Source: Chitinophaga sp. (GTDB taxonomy: Bacteria > Bacteroidota > Bacteroidia > Chitinophagales > Chitinophagaceae). From it: 64,000 bases of DNA. Below, in pieces: positions 1 through 9,649 of this stretch; the first letter of the stretch is position 1; the number at the start of each line of letters is the position of its first letter. Under the pieces are notes generated by a model. It was not told the DNA's origin, did not search any database, and saw only the letters and a list, made by a program, of their open reading frames with translations. The stretch covers positions 1 through 64,000 of the forward strand of contig NZ_JAGHZS010000009.1 of NCBI RefSeq assembly GCF_017745275.1, given 5' to 3'. The translations under genes were made by a program, and so were the position numbers.

Positions 1-48
1 CATTCGCTAAAATAGCTTTTTGCTTTCTGCTTTCAGCTTTCTGCTCTA
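1..48. repeat. Heptad palindrome, right arm (copy 1, cut by window edge)
   Basis: This is the right half of the palindromic element described at 42166-42303. Read on the minus strand it is heptads AGCAGAA, AGCTGAA, AGCAGAA, AGCAAAA and cap AGCTATT, followed by TTAGCGAATG. The left arm lies outside the window. It sits 13 bp from the stop codon of the SDR gene, matching the placement of the other copies at gene 3' ends. Confidence 0.8.
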
Positions 49-61
49 AAAATAACTTTCG

Positions 62-826
62 CTATAAAAACATTCCCCCGGAGGCTTCTATACGTTGTGC
101 AGTAATCCAGCGGGCTTCGTTGCTACACAGAAATGCCACGATACCCCCAATATCATCCGGTACACCTGTACGTCCCAGCGCTGTTTGAGCAGAGATGTGC
201 GCAATAGCCTGTGGTGCATGTTCAAATACGGCTTTCGTAAAGTCGGTTTCAATAATGCCCGGTGCTACTACATTGGCAGTGATACCACGCACACCCACTT
301 CTTTTGCGAGGTAGCGGGTAAATACTTCAATAGCGCCCTTCATGGATGCATAGGCTGCATAACCCGGTGTTACAAAACGCGCCAGTCCGGTAGACAGGTT
401 AATAATACGGCCATTATCTGCAATAAAAGGCAAGGCTTTCTGCGTAAGGAAGTATACGCCTTTTAAATGTACGTGATAGAGCTCGTCGAAATCCGCTTCC
501 GTGGTTTGAGGAATCAGGGAACCACGATCGATACCGGCGTTATTAATGAGGAAGTCGAAAGTACCGCTGCCGGCAGCGGTTTGCAGGTAACCGGATACAG
601 TGTCGAAGAAAGCATCAAAGGTACCGGTATTTGCCGTATCCAGTTGAAAGGCGGCTGCCTTAACACCTTGCGCCTGTATTTCCGCTACTACTTTTTCAGC
701 TTCCGCCTGGTTGCTTTTATAAGTGATAATGATATCGTGTCCGTTTTTAGCAAGTTGTAAAGACATATTCCTGCCTAAACCACGACTGCCGCCCGTTACC
801 AGGGCTACTTTGTTTTTTGCTGTCAT
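62..826 (-). CDS. SDR-family NAD(P)-dependent oxidoreductase
   Basis: A 254-residue classical short-chain dehydrogenase/reductase, FabG-like, predicted cytosolic. The Rossmann cofactor motif TGGSRGLG lies at residues 11-18, NNAG at 95-98, the catalytic Ser near 145, and the YxxxK dyad at Tyr159/Lys163. The frame extends 13 codons upstream, but starting at MTAKNK places the first beta strand and glycine motif where the family has them. The substrate cannot be read from sequence; an acyl-ACP, sugar or alcohol reductase are all possible. It stands alone: the next gene upstream is separated by a strong palindrome, and a heptad palindrome follows the stop. Confidence 0.9.
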   Translation of the reverse strand: MTAKNKVALVTGGSRGLGRNMSLQLAKNGHDIIITYKSNQAEAEKVVAEIQAQGVKAAAFQLDTANTGTFDAFFDTVSGYLQTAAGSGTFDFLINNAGIDRGSLIPQTTEADFDELYHVHLKGVYFLTQKALPFIADNGRIINLSTGLARFVTPGYAAYASMKGAIEVFTRYLAKEVGVRGITANVVAPGIIETDFTKAVFEHAPQAIAHISAQTALGRTGVPDDIGGIVAFLCSNEARWITAQRIEASGGMFL

Positions 827-909
827 CTGTTGTGCTATTTTTTTGATCACACAAATTTCAGGCATTCAGTTGGACGGGTTATGGTGATAGTTTAAGTATT
901 TATAACGAA

Positions 910-941
910 GCCGGCCATTTGATGATCATCAAATGGCCGGC
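910..941. terminator. Perfect 32-bp palindrome, likely terminator
   Basis: GCCGGCCATTTGATGA is followed directly by its exact reverse complement, giving 16-bp arms with no spacer. It lies 17 bp beyond the stop of the TlpA-like gene (minus strand) and upstream of the SDR gene. No clear U-tract follows on either strand, so termination is inferred from the hairpin strength and position; it could also be a protein site. Confidence 0.6.
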
Positions 942-958
942 TATATCATCAGCAGGTA

Positions 959-2755
959 TTACTCTGCCAGCAACAGGTCTATTTGTTGCTTTAATTTATC
1001 GGCCAGCTCGGGGCCTTCAAATCCAATGTTACTAAACTGAATATTGCCGGCCTTGTTGATAAGGTAGGAAGCCGGAATAATATTAAAACCGAATGCGTCT
1101 CCTACAGCAGGATCTGTATTGTAGTACACCGGGAAGGTATACTTTTTATGCCCGCTCCAGCCCTGTGCATCCGCCAATGTATTTTTTGCACCGCTGTTGG
1201 TAATCATAAACACCACATCCGGGTGATGTTGGTACTGCTCATATAATTTCTGAAGATAGGGCATCTCCTGCATACAGGGCACACACCAGGTGGCCCAGAA
1301 GTCTATCAGCACAATTTTACCTTTGAGCAATGCCGCGGATACCGGCTTACCCTGCATATCCACGAAGCTAGCCAGTGATGGCGCCGGCCTGTTGATCCGT
1401 TGCCGGGCTACTTTTTCCAGCAGGTGTTTTTGCCGGAATGCAGCCAATGCAGTTTGCCCTACCTTGTTATTGGTTTGCTGATAATAAGCCGCCACGTTGT
1501 CTAATGTTTCTTTCCCTGCTTCTGCGCCGGTTGCCGCTTCCATGTACCTATTCGCCTCCGGTATATGTCCCTGCTTCATCGCGATCCAGCCTAATACCGA
1601 CGCCAGGTGTTGACTGTTTTTGCGAATGACCGCTTGTCGTGTGCTATCATCTACGGCAGGATAGATATATCCTGTTTCCGGGAAATAGCGGATCACGCCT
1701 ACCGGGAAATTCGTTACACTATCCAATGCTTTTTGAGCATAATAGCGTGCCGTGTCCAATGCCAGGTTGTTGTCCAGCAGCGTTTGTGCGACCCGCTGCC
1801 ACGTAGGCCCCCGGTAAGGATCTTCCTTTTCGCCGGTCAGGAAACGGGCATGGTACAACGCTTTATTACTATCTTTTGCAGTGGCATAATATCGGAACAA
1901 CACTTCATGCATCCCAGTAAAAGAACCGGTATTGTCCGCTGTTTCCTTTTTTAATTCCTGTTCAAAAAAAGCAATTTGCCGGGCGGTATCTTTTCCTTTT
2001 GCCATTGCTTCCGTTACCAGCTCCCGCCCCGGTGCAGAGTCGGGATAGCGCTCCCTGACCACCTGGCGGATAGAATCCAGCCGGCTTTTTTCACCGATAA
2101 TCAGGTAGCCCATGGTCACCTTGTTAAGGTTCCCGCTGTTGGTGGGTGCCGCATTAAACCTATCAGCAATCACCTGGTGCGCCTGTGCGCGGAATGCGGC
2201 TTTGGCTTTTTCCGTCGGCGCATTGCTGATCTCATACGCTAGCAGGCGCAGCTTCGCTTCGTAGTTATCAGGGTACCGCCGCAGTTCTGCTTTGTAGAGC
2301 GCGGCTTGTTTGGCCGCCAGCAAAGGCGATTTTCCCATTTGAGCACTCATACTATATCCCTTATAAAGGGATACATCCCGTACAGGCACTTTATTATTAT
2401 ACACGGCTATTTCATAATGCCGGTCTTTAGCCGGCTTATCTGTTGCGGTGCCGCTTTCCAGGTAAAACGTGGCAAACGTACTGTAATTGGCCAATACAAA
2501 GGACGTAGTCCACTTATGACCACTCCGTTGCATGGGCATTCTCCAAGGTTGATTATAAAAATTGGAATAGGAGAACACTACGGTAACGGGACTATCAGCC
2601 GCCGGAATACCGGCTCCTGCAATAGTTGGATCATATGTGATGGTAACCTGTTGGCCATGTTCCGGGTAAGCCGGCGTAATCACTACCCGCTGTTGTGCTA
2701 CAACAATATGCATGGTCAGCAAGGCCTGCAAAAGCAGGAAGACAAAGTATTTCAT
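959..2755 (-). CDS. TlpA-like thioredoxin-fold protein with long N-terminal region
   Basis: A 598-residue exported protein with an N-terminal signal peptide ending near AQQ at about residue 22. The first 450 residues are helical and repeat-like (TPR-type by eye), and the C-terminal third is a thioredoxin/TlpA domain. The redox motif WCVPC is at 490-494 and the cis-proline motif IIPAS is near 561. Such proteins act as periplasmic or membrane-anchored thiol-disulfide reductants. It starts 10 bp after the susD stop and so belongs to the sigma-fecR-susC-susD unit. The partner is unknown; supplying reductant to secreted or outer-membrane proteins of this locus is an inference. Confidence 0.85.
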   Translation of the reverse strand: MKYFVFLLLQALLTMHIVVAQQRVVITPAYPEHGQQVTITYDPTIAGAGIPAADSPVTVVFSYSNFYNQPWRMPMQRSGHKWTTSFVLANYSTFATFYLESGTATDKPAKDRHYEIAVYNNKVPVRDVSLYKGYSMSAQMGKSPLLAAKQAALYKAELRRYPDNYEAKLRLLAYEISNAPTEKAKAAFRAQAHQVIADRFNAAPTNSGNLNKVTMGYLIIGEKSRLDSIRQVVRERYPDSAPGRELVTEAMAKGKDTARQIAFFEQELKKETADNTGSFTGMHEVLFRYYATAKDSNKALYHARFLTGEKEDPYRGPTWQRVAQTLLDNNLALDTARYYAQKALDSVTNFPVGVIRYFPETGYIYPAVDDSTRQAVIRKNSQHLASVLGWIAMKQGHIPEANRYMEAATGAEAGKETLDNVAAYYQQTNNKVGQTALAAFRQKHLLEKVARQRINRPAPSLASFVDMQGKPVSAALLKGKIVLIDFWATWCVPCMQEMPYLQKLYEQYQHHPDVVFMITNSGAKNTLADAQGWSGHKKYTFPVYYNTDPAVGDAFGFNIIPASYLINKAGNIQFSNIGFEGPELADKLKQQIDLLLAE

Positions 2756-2765
2756 CTTATCGCGA

Positions 2766-4157
2766 TTATTTGTACCCTTCGTTTTGGGTCAGGTTCACAT
2801 TAGTTCTGATAGCATCAGAAGGAATCGGATACAGCGTATCTGTAGATTGCCAGTTAGTGCCTTTCAATGGACCCAGTATCGCATCAGATCTTTTGGTACG
2901 CTTCAGGTCAAACCAGCGATGGCCCCATTCTGCAAAAAGCTCTACTTTACGCTCCTGCTCTACGGCCAGTAGTAAGGCCGGTTGTGTAAGTGAAGCAGGC
3001 AGATCTGGTAAGCCGGCACGTTCGCGAATTGCGTCCAGGTCATCGCGGCCTTCGGTCAATTTACCCTGTTGTATACGCGCTTCCGCACGAATCAGGTATT
3101 GCTCTGCCACCCGCATTACCATTGAATATTCGGTAATACTTCCAACAGTCCCCAATCTTACTTTATACTTGTAAGGAAAATAGTAAGTAGCCCCGGCAGC
3201 CGTTTTCCGGAAGCCAGTCCAGTTGGCCAGGCGCTGATCGCCGGGTTCAAATTTACGGATCAACTGCAGGGTATCCAGCCGGAATAACGCACTGGCTGTA
3301 GCATTGGGAGGTGTAGAGGTAAATCCTTCCCAGGTATTGCGCCCCCCGCTTACGTTTACAGGTTGCAGTTGCCAGATCGCCTCTCCACTGTTAGCGAGGA
3401 ATACGCTATTCAAATCTTTTAACAGGTTATAGCGACTATTACCAATCACCAGTGAGGCCGTTGCTTCTGCCTGTGCCCATTGCTGATTATACAGGTAAAC
3501 CCTTGCCAGCAAAGCGTTGGCAGCAGCTTTATTAGGACGTACCCGCGTACCCGTAGGATAATCGTCTCCCATCAGCGCCACCGCTGATTTTAAATTACTG
3601 ATAATGGTATCATATACAGCGGCCCTGGGTGCACGGGGCTTGATCCCATTTTCTTTGTAGTCTGTGCTGGTTATCATCGGCACATCACCATACATATTTA
3701 CCAGGTAAAAATATAAGAAAGAACGTGTAAAGTAAGATTCTCCCAATAACTGTTTTTTTACCGCCGGCGATAAAGTATTGGAGGTAGAAATGCCTTCTAT
3801 GCAGGCATTCATCTGGTAAATATAACTGTACACGTCTGCAAACATGCGCGTTGTAAATGTACTGCTGGGTATCAGCCTCGTTTCACGGAATACGTCATAG
3901 TCGGCGTAACTGGAATAATAGTACATCTCATCCGACTGCATCGCCGGTAAATAACTCATCAGTACATTGGCAAACTGGTAGTTGTAGGCATTCATCGTGC
4001 TATACAACCCGGTAACAGCCGCAGTGGCGGTTTTATCATCTGTAAATACCAACCCGGATACCAGCTCATTTTTTGGTAAAGGCGTATCTACGTACTTGCT
4101 GCAGGCAGCCATACCTGTGATGATTAAACCAGCTAAAAATATATGAATACGTTTCAT
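2766..4157 (-). CDS. SusD/RagB-family outer-membrane lipoprotein
   Basis: A 463-residue nutrient-binding lipoprotein partner of the SusC channel. The signal peptide ends in the lipobox GMAAC, so Cys19 should be the lipidated residue. The N-terminal SusD-like segment with TPR helices is followed by the C-terminal RagB/SusD region (KVELFAEWGHRWFDLKRT near residue 405 is the typical family signature). It lies 36 bp downstream of susC. SusD proteins cap the SusC barrel and bind glycans, peptides or other ligands. The locus has no glycoside hydrolase or peptidase, so the ligand is not predictable. Confidence 0.95.
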   Translation of the reverse strand: MKRIHIFLAGLIITGMAACSKYVDTPLPKNELVSGLVFTDDKTATAAVTGLYSTMNAYNYQFANVLMSYLPAMQSDEMYYYSSYADYDVFRETRLIPSSTFTTRMFADVYSYIYQMNACIEGISTSNTLSPAVKKQLLGESYFTRSFLYFYLVNMYGDVPMITSTDYKENGIKPRAPRAAVYDTIISNLKSAVALMGDDYPTGTRVRPNKAAANALLARVYLYNQQWAQAEATASLVIGNSRYNLLKDLNSVFLANSGEAIWQLQPVNVSGGRNTWEGFTSTPPNATASALFRLDTLQLIRKFEPGDQRLANWTGFRKTAAGATYYFPYKYKVRLGTVGSITEYSMVMRVAEQYLIRAEARIQQGKLTEGRDDLDAIRERAGLPDLPASLTQPALLLAVEQERKVELFAEWGHRWFDLKRTKRSDAILGPLKGTNWQSTDTLYPIPSDAIRTNVNLTQNEGYK

Positions 4158-4193
4158 GCTATATCTTTTTATCTGCTAAACAGAAATAATATT

Positions 4194-7100
4194 TTATAAA
4201 CCCAACTGTAATCCGATTACATAAGATTTCAGCGGTGGCATTACCATACCTTGCGTTTCAGGATCCATTCCTTTATAGTTGGTAAAAGTGAGCAGGTTAT
4301 ATCCCAGCGCATAGGCACTCAGGCTGCTGATCTTCCACTTCTTCACAAACTTTGAAAAATCATATTTCAGGGAAATATTTTTCAAACGGATATAGGATGC
4401 ATCGCCCCAGTTGGCGGTAGAAAGACTGTAATTGCGATAGTCTGTAATCCCCGATACCGTGGTAGCTCCGGGTACGGTAGTGATATCTCCTTTCTGCTTC
4501 CAGCGGTCCAGTGCTCTCAGATCCTGGTTAGCGAAGTTGCCGATAGGAGAAACATTATACCCATAGTTAATGCCAGGTCCTTCCTGTTTCACAAACTGGA
4601 ACAGGAAATCCAGGCTGAATTCCTTCCAGGTAAAAGTATTCGCTATACCACCATAGAACCGTGGATCCCGATTGCCCAGTATCACGTAGTCAACAAATTC
4701 AGAAGGTGCAGGATTGCCTGCGTTGCTGAAAAACGAAGGACGGCCGGTTTCGGGGTTAATGCCCAGGAACTGGTAACCTTTTACTACCGATAGCGGCTGT
4801 CCTACTACATATACATCTTTGTAAGCAGAGGCTTCGATGTCCGGGAATGATTTAAGTTCATTTTTACTCACCGTCAGGTTAACAGATGTTTTCCACGAGA
4901 AATGTGTGCGTACGATATTGGAAGTATTTACTTCAAACTCCCAGCCGTGGTTCTTCACGCTGGCCGGCAGGTTAGCAGTGATAGAAGGGAAGCCCACCTG
5001 TGGACTCAGTTGCAGATCGACCAATTGATTATTGGAAATATTGTAATAATAGTTGGTATTAAAGAAGATGCGATCGTTCAGGAATCCCAGCTCTAAACCG
5101 ATTTCCTTCTTATGGCTTTCTTCCCAGCGATACAGCGAATTAGGCAGGCGGGATGGCACCAGTCCGGGTACGCCGTTATAGGGAAAATTAGTAGAGCTCC
5201 AGCTATCGAGGTATTGATAGTCGCCCACTTTATCATTACCAGAGTTACCCATGCTGCCACGGAGCTTACCAAAGCTCAGGAAATGCAGGTCTTTCATAAA
5301 GTCTTCCTTGCTGAATATCCAGGCCGCACCTACTGCACCGAAGTTACCGAAGCGGTTACCCGGACCAAACCTTGTAGAACCATCGCGGCGGAAAGAGGCA
5401 TTTACAATGTACTTTTCTTCCCAGTTATAATTCACCCGGCCAAATACAGAGGTATAGCGGTAAAACGCATATTGCGATGGACGCGGCGTGATCAGGCCGG
5501 CTGCTTGCTGGTCTTCCAGGAGGGCGTCACTGGAAAAGCCATCTGCTATTACTGATTGCCCCTGTGTAATGCTCTGCTGCCAACTGCTTCCGAGTAATAC
5601 CTGCAAATTGCCTTTGGCAATGGTTTTATTATAATCTACCTGCGGCTCTATGATATAGGATCCAAAGCTGGAATTCCCAAAGTAAGACTGGCTGCCGACA
5701 GCATCTTTAGGATTAAAGCTGGCGTTAGGGAGAATCCGCATCTGCTTCATATCTGTGCGGGTATATCCCAGGTTGGCTTTCAAATTCAAACCGGGTAATA
5801 AGGTATACCGGATCACACTGTTGGTGACCAGGTTATTGGTACGTACTTCTGATTTGCGCAACAGGTAAGCCGCTGGGTTCTGTTCGTTGGAAAACCAGTA
5901 CAGTTTACCAGTGGAGTCATACAATGGATAATTAGGTGCCAGTCTATAAAACGTTGCGAGGTCTGTAGGCAGGGAATTGTCCAGGCTGGCGGAATAGTTT
6001 ACTGAAGCCATGATGCTGAACTTACCGTTAGCACTGGTGTGGTTCACATTCATGTGGCCTGCGCCACGCTGAAACCCGAGGCTGCCGGGCATTACTGTTG
6101 TTTCCTTATGCCAGGTACCGCTTAACAGGAATTGTGTTTGTTCATTTCCCCCGGATACAGATCCTTGTGCTTCGGTAATGTGCGCGTTATTGCCCATTAA
6201 ATATTTCTGCCAGTCGGTGGTTTGTTGCTGGTCCCATATAGTAAGATCTGGTGCGGTTTCCGCGTCATAAGATTTATTGTCGTTTTTAAACGCTTCTTTA
6301 CGCATGGCCACGTATTCCGGTGTGCTCAGCATTTTCATCCTATTCACCGGGTTTCCTAATCCCGTATATACGTTGAAGTTAGTTTGCGTTTTGCCGGCTT
6401 TCCCTTTCTTCGTGGTAACGAGGATAACGCCGTTAGCGCCCCTGGAGCCATAGATAGAGGTTGCATCGGCATCTTTCAGAATATCTATCCGCTCGATATC
6501 TGCCGGGTTAATAGCGGCCAGCGGGCTTTGCTTGCCGTTGGCAGAAGTAAACTGGTTGATGGGATCTGCATAAAAAGGCACTCCATCTATTACGTACAGC
6601 GGATCGTTGGGATGCAGGATAGAGCTTTGTCCCCTGATCAACACTTTAAAATTGGAACCGGGCAAACCGCTGGACGACGTAATGAATACACCGGATACCC
6701 TTCCCTGCATAGCCCCTATTGCGTCCACCACCGGCTGCGATGCAATATCGCCGGCTTTAATGCTGGCTACAGAACCGGTGTTATAGCGCTTGCTGGTAGT
6801 ACCATAACCTATCACCACGGTTTCATCCAGGCTGCTGGTTTGTCGTTTCAAAAACAACGTATAGGGGTTGTAATGCGCAACACGAAATGTCATGGATTGA
6901 TATCCTACATAAGACACTTCCAGTTCATCGCCCAGTGTAGCTGCAATAGAAAAACGGCCCTGCTCATCGGTTACAGTGCCCATACGGGTACCTTTCACTT
7001 TGATAGTCACCCCTATGAGGGCATTGCCGGCTTCATCTTTGGCTACACCAGTAATGGTGTGCTGCTGCTGTACCTCGTCTGCCAGGTGGGTAGCCGGAGC

Positions 7101-7466
7101 AGGCGCTCTTTTCCTGATGAAAATCGTTTTGTCTTTAAGCGTATAATCCAACGGCTGTTCTTTAAACACTTCGTTGAGAAAGTCGGCCAGCGGTTTGTTA
7201 CTCGCTTTTACTGTTACCGGTTTAGCCGCCTTCAGCAGATCTCTGTCATAGAAGAAGAAATAGCCGGTTTGTTGTTTTACGGAAGAAAAAACGTCCTCCA
7301 TCGGTGCGTTCCTCACCGACAAGGTCACTGTTTGCGCAAAAGCACCTGCTGATACTTTCAAGGTCGCCACCATCATGAGAACAATCGTCAATCTCATAGT
7401 AAGTGCAATTTTGGTTGGGAAAAGTCCGGGCATAGAAAGGACTTTTCCATGATAAGTCAATTGCAT
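4194..7466 (-). CDS. SusC/RagA-family TonB-linked outer-membrane receptor with STN domain
   Basis: About 1090 residues from the chosen ATG. The frame is open further upstream, but MQLTYHGKVL followed by the hydrophobic signal sequence ending AGAFAQ is the plausible start. Order: signal peptide, STN (secretin/TonB short N-terminal) domain around 45-115, carboxypeptidase-like beta-sandwich around 135-215, TonB box and plug (GYGTTSKRYNTGSV onwards), then a 22-stranded barrel. The STN domain is the part that contacts FecR-type anti-sigma factors, which fits the fecR and ECF sigma genes directly upstream. It imports a bulky ligand with TonB energy; the substrate is unknown. Confidence 0.95.
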   Translation of the reverse strand: MQLTYHGKVLSMPGLFPTKIALTMRLTIVLMMVATLKVSAGAFAQTVTLSVRNAPMEDVFSSVKQQTGYFFFYDRDLLKAAKPVTVKASNKPLADFLNEVFKEQPLDYTLKDKTIFIRKRAPAPATHLADEVQQQHTITGVAKDEAGNALIGVTIKVKGTRMGTVTDEQGRFSIAATLGDELEVSYVGYQSMTFRVAHYNPYTLFLKRQTSSLDETVVIGYGTTSKRYNTGSVASIKAGDIASQPVVDAIGAMQGRVSGVFITSSSGLPGSNFKVLIRGQSSILHPNDPLYVIDGVPFYADPINQFTSANGKQSPLAAINPADIERIDILKDADATSIYGSRGANGVILVTTKKGKAGKTQTNFNVYTGLGNPVNRMKMLSTPEYVAMRKEAFKNDNKSYDAETAPDLTIWDQQQTTDWQKYLMGNNAHITEAQGSVSGGNEQTQFLLSGTWHKETTVMPGSLGFQRGAGHMNVNHTSANGKFSIMASVNYSASLDNSLPTDLATFYRLAPNYPLYDSTGKLYWFSNEQNPAAYLLRKSEVRTNNLVTNSVIRYTLLPGLNLKANLGYTRTDMKQMRILPNASFNPKDAVGSQSYFGNSSFGSYIIEPQVDYNKTIAKGNLQVLLGSSWQQSITQGQSVIADGFSSDALLEDQQAAGLITPRPSQYAFYRYTSVFGRVNYNWEEKYIVNASFRRDGSTRFGPGNRFGNFGAVGAAWIFSKEDFMKDLHFLSFGKLRGSMGNSGNDKVGDYQYLDSWSSTNFPYNGVPGLVPSRLPNSLYRWEESHKKEIGLELGFLNDRIFFNTNYYYNISNNQLVDLQLSPQVGFPSITANLPASVKNHGWEFEVNTSNIVRTHFSWKTSVNLTVSKNELKSFPDIEASAYKDVYVVGQPLSVVKGYQFLGINPETGRPSFFSNAGNPAPSEFVDYVILGNRDPRFYGGIANTFTWKEFSLDFLFQFVKQEGPGINYGYNVSPIGNFANQDLRALDRWKQKGDITTVPGATTVSGITDYRNYSLSTANWGDASYIRLKNISLKYDFSKFVKKWKISSLSAYALGYNLLTFTNYKGMDPETQGMVMPPLKSYVIGLQLGL

Positions 7467-7658
7467 AAATTTGCATTTGTTAGGATGGATAATCAGTATT
7501 CGAGTATGTACACGCTTAATGCGGCTATCGTCCGGACATTTTTCCGGGGGTGGGTCCAATCACCTCCGGCTTTTTTTTGCCCGGACCGCCGCTTATAAAG
7601 GCTAAAGTTGGTGGTGCATAATATCAGTTGACATCAGTTATAATAAAATCCCCTATAG

Positions 7659-8846
7659 CTACGGTTCCACGATAATACTGCGTCCCTGGACGCGGAAATG
7701 GATACCGGTATTTTCTAATCCTTCCAGGACATCCGACAGTGGAAGGTTGCGTTGAATTTCTCCCTGGAACCGGCGTACAGGGATATTGCCTGCATAAACA
7801 ATGGATACATCATACCACCGCGACAGTTGCCGCATAATAGTGGGGATGTCTGCGTCATGGAAGTAAAACTCATTCTTCTTCCAGGCCAGGATGGCGGCCG
7901 TATCGGCTTTGGCGACCAGGTTCAGCTGATCGGGCCCGGTGATCAGGGCCTGCTGACCGGGTGATAGTACCCTGGAAACATTCCCGGCATTTACTTTCAC
8001 GGCTCCCTGTACCAGGGTGGTTTGAACGCCCGGCTCATCCGTGTAGGCGTTCACGTTAAAACTGGTGCCCAGCACTTCTATACTGGCATCGCGGCCCGCC
8101 TTCACAACGAAAGGCATTTTTGCTTTTGCAGCTACTTCAAAATATACTTCTCCCTTGATGGTTACTTCTCTTTTTCCTTCGGAAAATACCGTCGGATAGG
8201 TAATCGCAGAAGCCGCATTCAACCATACCTGCGTACCATCCGGCAGTGTAAGCCGGAACTGCCCTCCCCTGGGCGTGGTAAGTGTATTGAGACTTGCCTG
8301 CGCGGAATAATCCTGCGTATGGTATTGCAACTGCCCGTTTTGTAAATTAATCAGGGCGCCCTGTTGTGTAATCACCTGTTGACCGTTGCTATCCAGTGGT
8401 ACCACGGTCCCATCAGCCAGCGTCAACGTGGCTTTGGTGGATCCTGGCATTATCCGGGCAACGGGGATGGCGGGTCCCGTTGTCGCCGGAGCTGCCTGTC
8501 GATACCAATATATAGTGCTGCCCAACAACAGCAACACGGCCGCTGCAGCGCTCCACCACCAATACGTACGGGAAGCCCTTACTACTTTGGCGGCAGGAAA
8601 ATGCTGCGCACTAAAGGTGGCCCAGGCCGCGGTCATATCAAATTTTTCGTACTGCGACAGCTTACTGCGGAGTATATCCGGATCCGTTAGTTGCTCAAAC
8701 AAACGCTGATTGTCGGCAGACGCAGTGATCCAGGTCCGCAGCTCCTCTTCCTCTACAGCAGTCAACAAGTCCCGGTGATACCGGGATACCAGGTATGCGA
8801 TTCGTTGCAATATTGGGTTGGTTTCACTGTTTTGATCTGTTGCCAA
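7659..8846 (-). CDS. FecR-family anti-sigma factor
   Basis: A 395-residue single-pass inner-membrane protein. The cytoplasmic N-terminal about 90 residues should hold the ECF sigma factor. A transmembrane helix rich in Ala/Leu spans about 95-115. A FecR beta domain (LTTPRGGQFRLTLPDG around 190-300) and a C-terminal DUF4974-type domain (FYFHDADIPTIMRQLSRWYDV) lie in the periplasm. It relays ligand occupancy of the STN-containing SusC protein to the sigma factor encoded just upstream. Gaps of 83 bp to sigma and about 190 bp to susC suggest one regulated unit, perhaps with an extra promoter before susC. Confidence 0.95.
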   Translation of the reverse strand: MATDQNSETNPILQRIAYLVSRYHRDLLTAVEEEELRTWITASADNQRLFEQLTDPDILRSKLSQYEKFDMTAAWATFSAQHFPAAKVVRASRTYWWWSAAAAVLLLLGSTIYWYRQAAPATTGPAIPVARIMPGSTKATLTLADGTVVPLDSNGQQVITQQGALINLQNGQLQYHTQDYSAQASLNTLTTPRGGQFRLTLPDGTQVWLNAASAITYPTVFSEGKREVTIKGEVYFEVAAKAKMPFVVKAGRDASIEVLGTSFNVNAYTDEPGVQTTLVQGAVKVNAGNVSRVLSPGQQALITGPDQLNLVAKADTAAILAWKKNEFYFHDADIPTIMRQLSRWYDVSIVYAGNIPVRRFQGEIQRNLPLSDVLEGLENTGIHFRVQGRSIIVEP

Positions 8847-8929
8847 TTCGTTCCTTTAATATAGAAACAACGAAAGTTTATTTTCGATTAAAGGCTTTGG
8901 AAAAAATATTTTTCAGGGCAACAGATCCG

Positions 8930-9550
8930 TTAATAATTATGATAATATTTCATCAGGGCTATGTATACGCCCAATAACGGTAATATGTTCTTTTTAATGA
9001 GGCTGCTCCGGATGAGTTTAAGCGCCCTTAATTTCTGCGCCCGCACGGTATTATATGAGATTTGCAGGGCATTAGCGATATCTTCATTTTTTTGTCCTTC
9101 GAGATAACTCATCTTAAAAATACGCCGGCACTGGGTGGGTAACGCTTCTATTTCCTCATACAATTGTTGTATAATTTCTGTTTCAGTGAGCACCGGGTCA
9201 AAGCCCTCCATTTCTGCACTGACCTCCTCTTCCTGCAGATAGGAAAACTCCTGTTCCCTGACAGAAAGCCGCTGGCGGGCCTTCAGAAAATTAAGACCTG
9301 CATTTTTGGTAGCAATAAAGAGAAAAGCTTTGATGTTGGTGGCCGTTGTAAAATCCGCCCTTTTATGCCATAGCTTAGAAAAGCTTTCCTGCACGAGGTC
9401 TTCAGCCTCCTGTTCGTTATCTACAATTGTAAAAGCAAAATAACAGAGCGCCCGGTAATGTTGGTTAAATATGTATTGGAATGCAGATGGCTCTCCTCCG
9501 GCAAACTTTTGCAGTAACAGCTGCTCATTCCTGGTATACTCGGCTATCAT
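8930..9550 (-). CDS. ECF RNA polymerase sigma factor (Bacteroidetes sigma-70 expansion family)
   Basis: A 206-residue ECF sigma factor. Region 2 is visible as HYRALCYFAFTIVDNEQEAEDLVQ-type sequence around residues 27-55 and continues to KLWHKR. Region 4, the helix-turn-helix binding -35 DNA, is around 135-180 (LPTQCRRIFKMSYLEGQKNEDIA, then ISYNTVRAQ). It is the first gene of the sigma-fecR-susC-susD-tlpA unit. In this class the sigma factor is released from FecR when the receptor binds ligand, and it then transcribes susC and susD. An inverted repeat (9580-9605) lies 29 bp upstream of the start. Confidence 0.95.
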   Translation of the reverse strand: MIAEYTRNEQLLLQKFAGGEPSAFQYIFNQHYRALCYFAFTIVDNEQEAEDLVQESFSKLWHKRADFTTATNIKAFLFIATKNAGLNFLKARQRLSVREQEFSYLQEEEVSAEMEGFDPVLTETEIIQQLYEEIEALPTQCRRIFKMSYLEGQKNEDIANALQISYNTVRAQKLRALKLIRSSLIKKNILPLLGVYIALMKYYHNY

Positions 9551-9579
9551 CCCCCTTCCCTGACAATATAAAACGATGA

Positions 9580-9605
9580 TTTATCGGAATAAAAATACCG
9601 ATAAA
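9580..9605. terminator. Inverted repeat between thg1-like gene and sigma gene
   Basis: TTTATCGG and CCGATAAA flank a 10-bp A-rich spacer. On the minus strand it follows the Thg1-like stop by about 45 nt and precedes the sigma factor start by about 30 nt. It could terminate the upstream transcript or be an operator for the sigma operon; the sequence alone does not decide. Confidence 0.5.
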
Positions 9606-9649
9606 AGCTGAGTATTCATAACTAGCGGACAAACAAAAAGCGATTACTG

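Noticed and set aside
6384..7352. Long plus-strand open frame of 322 codons opposite the SusC gene
   Set aside because: It is the antisense shadow of the conserved plug and STN coding region, with no recognisable domain.
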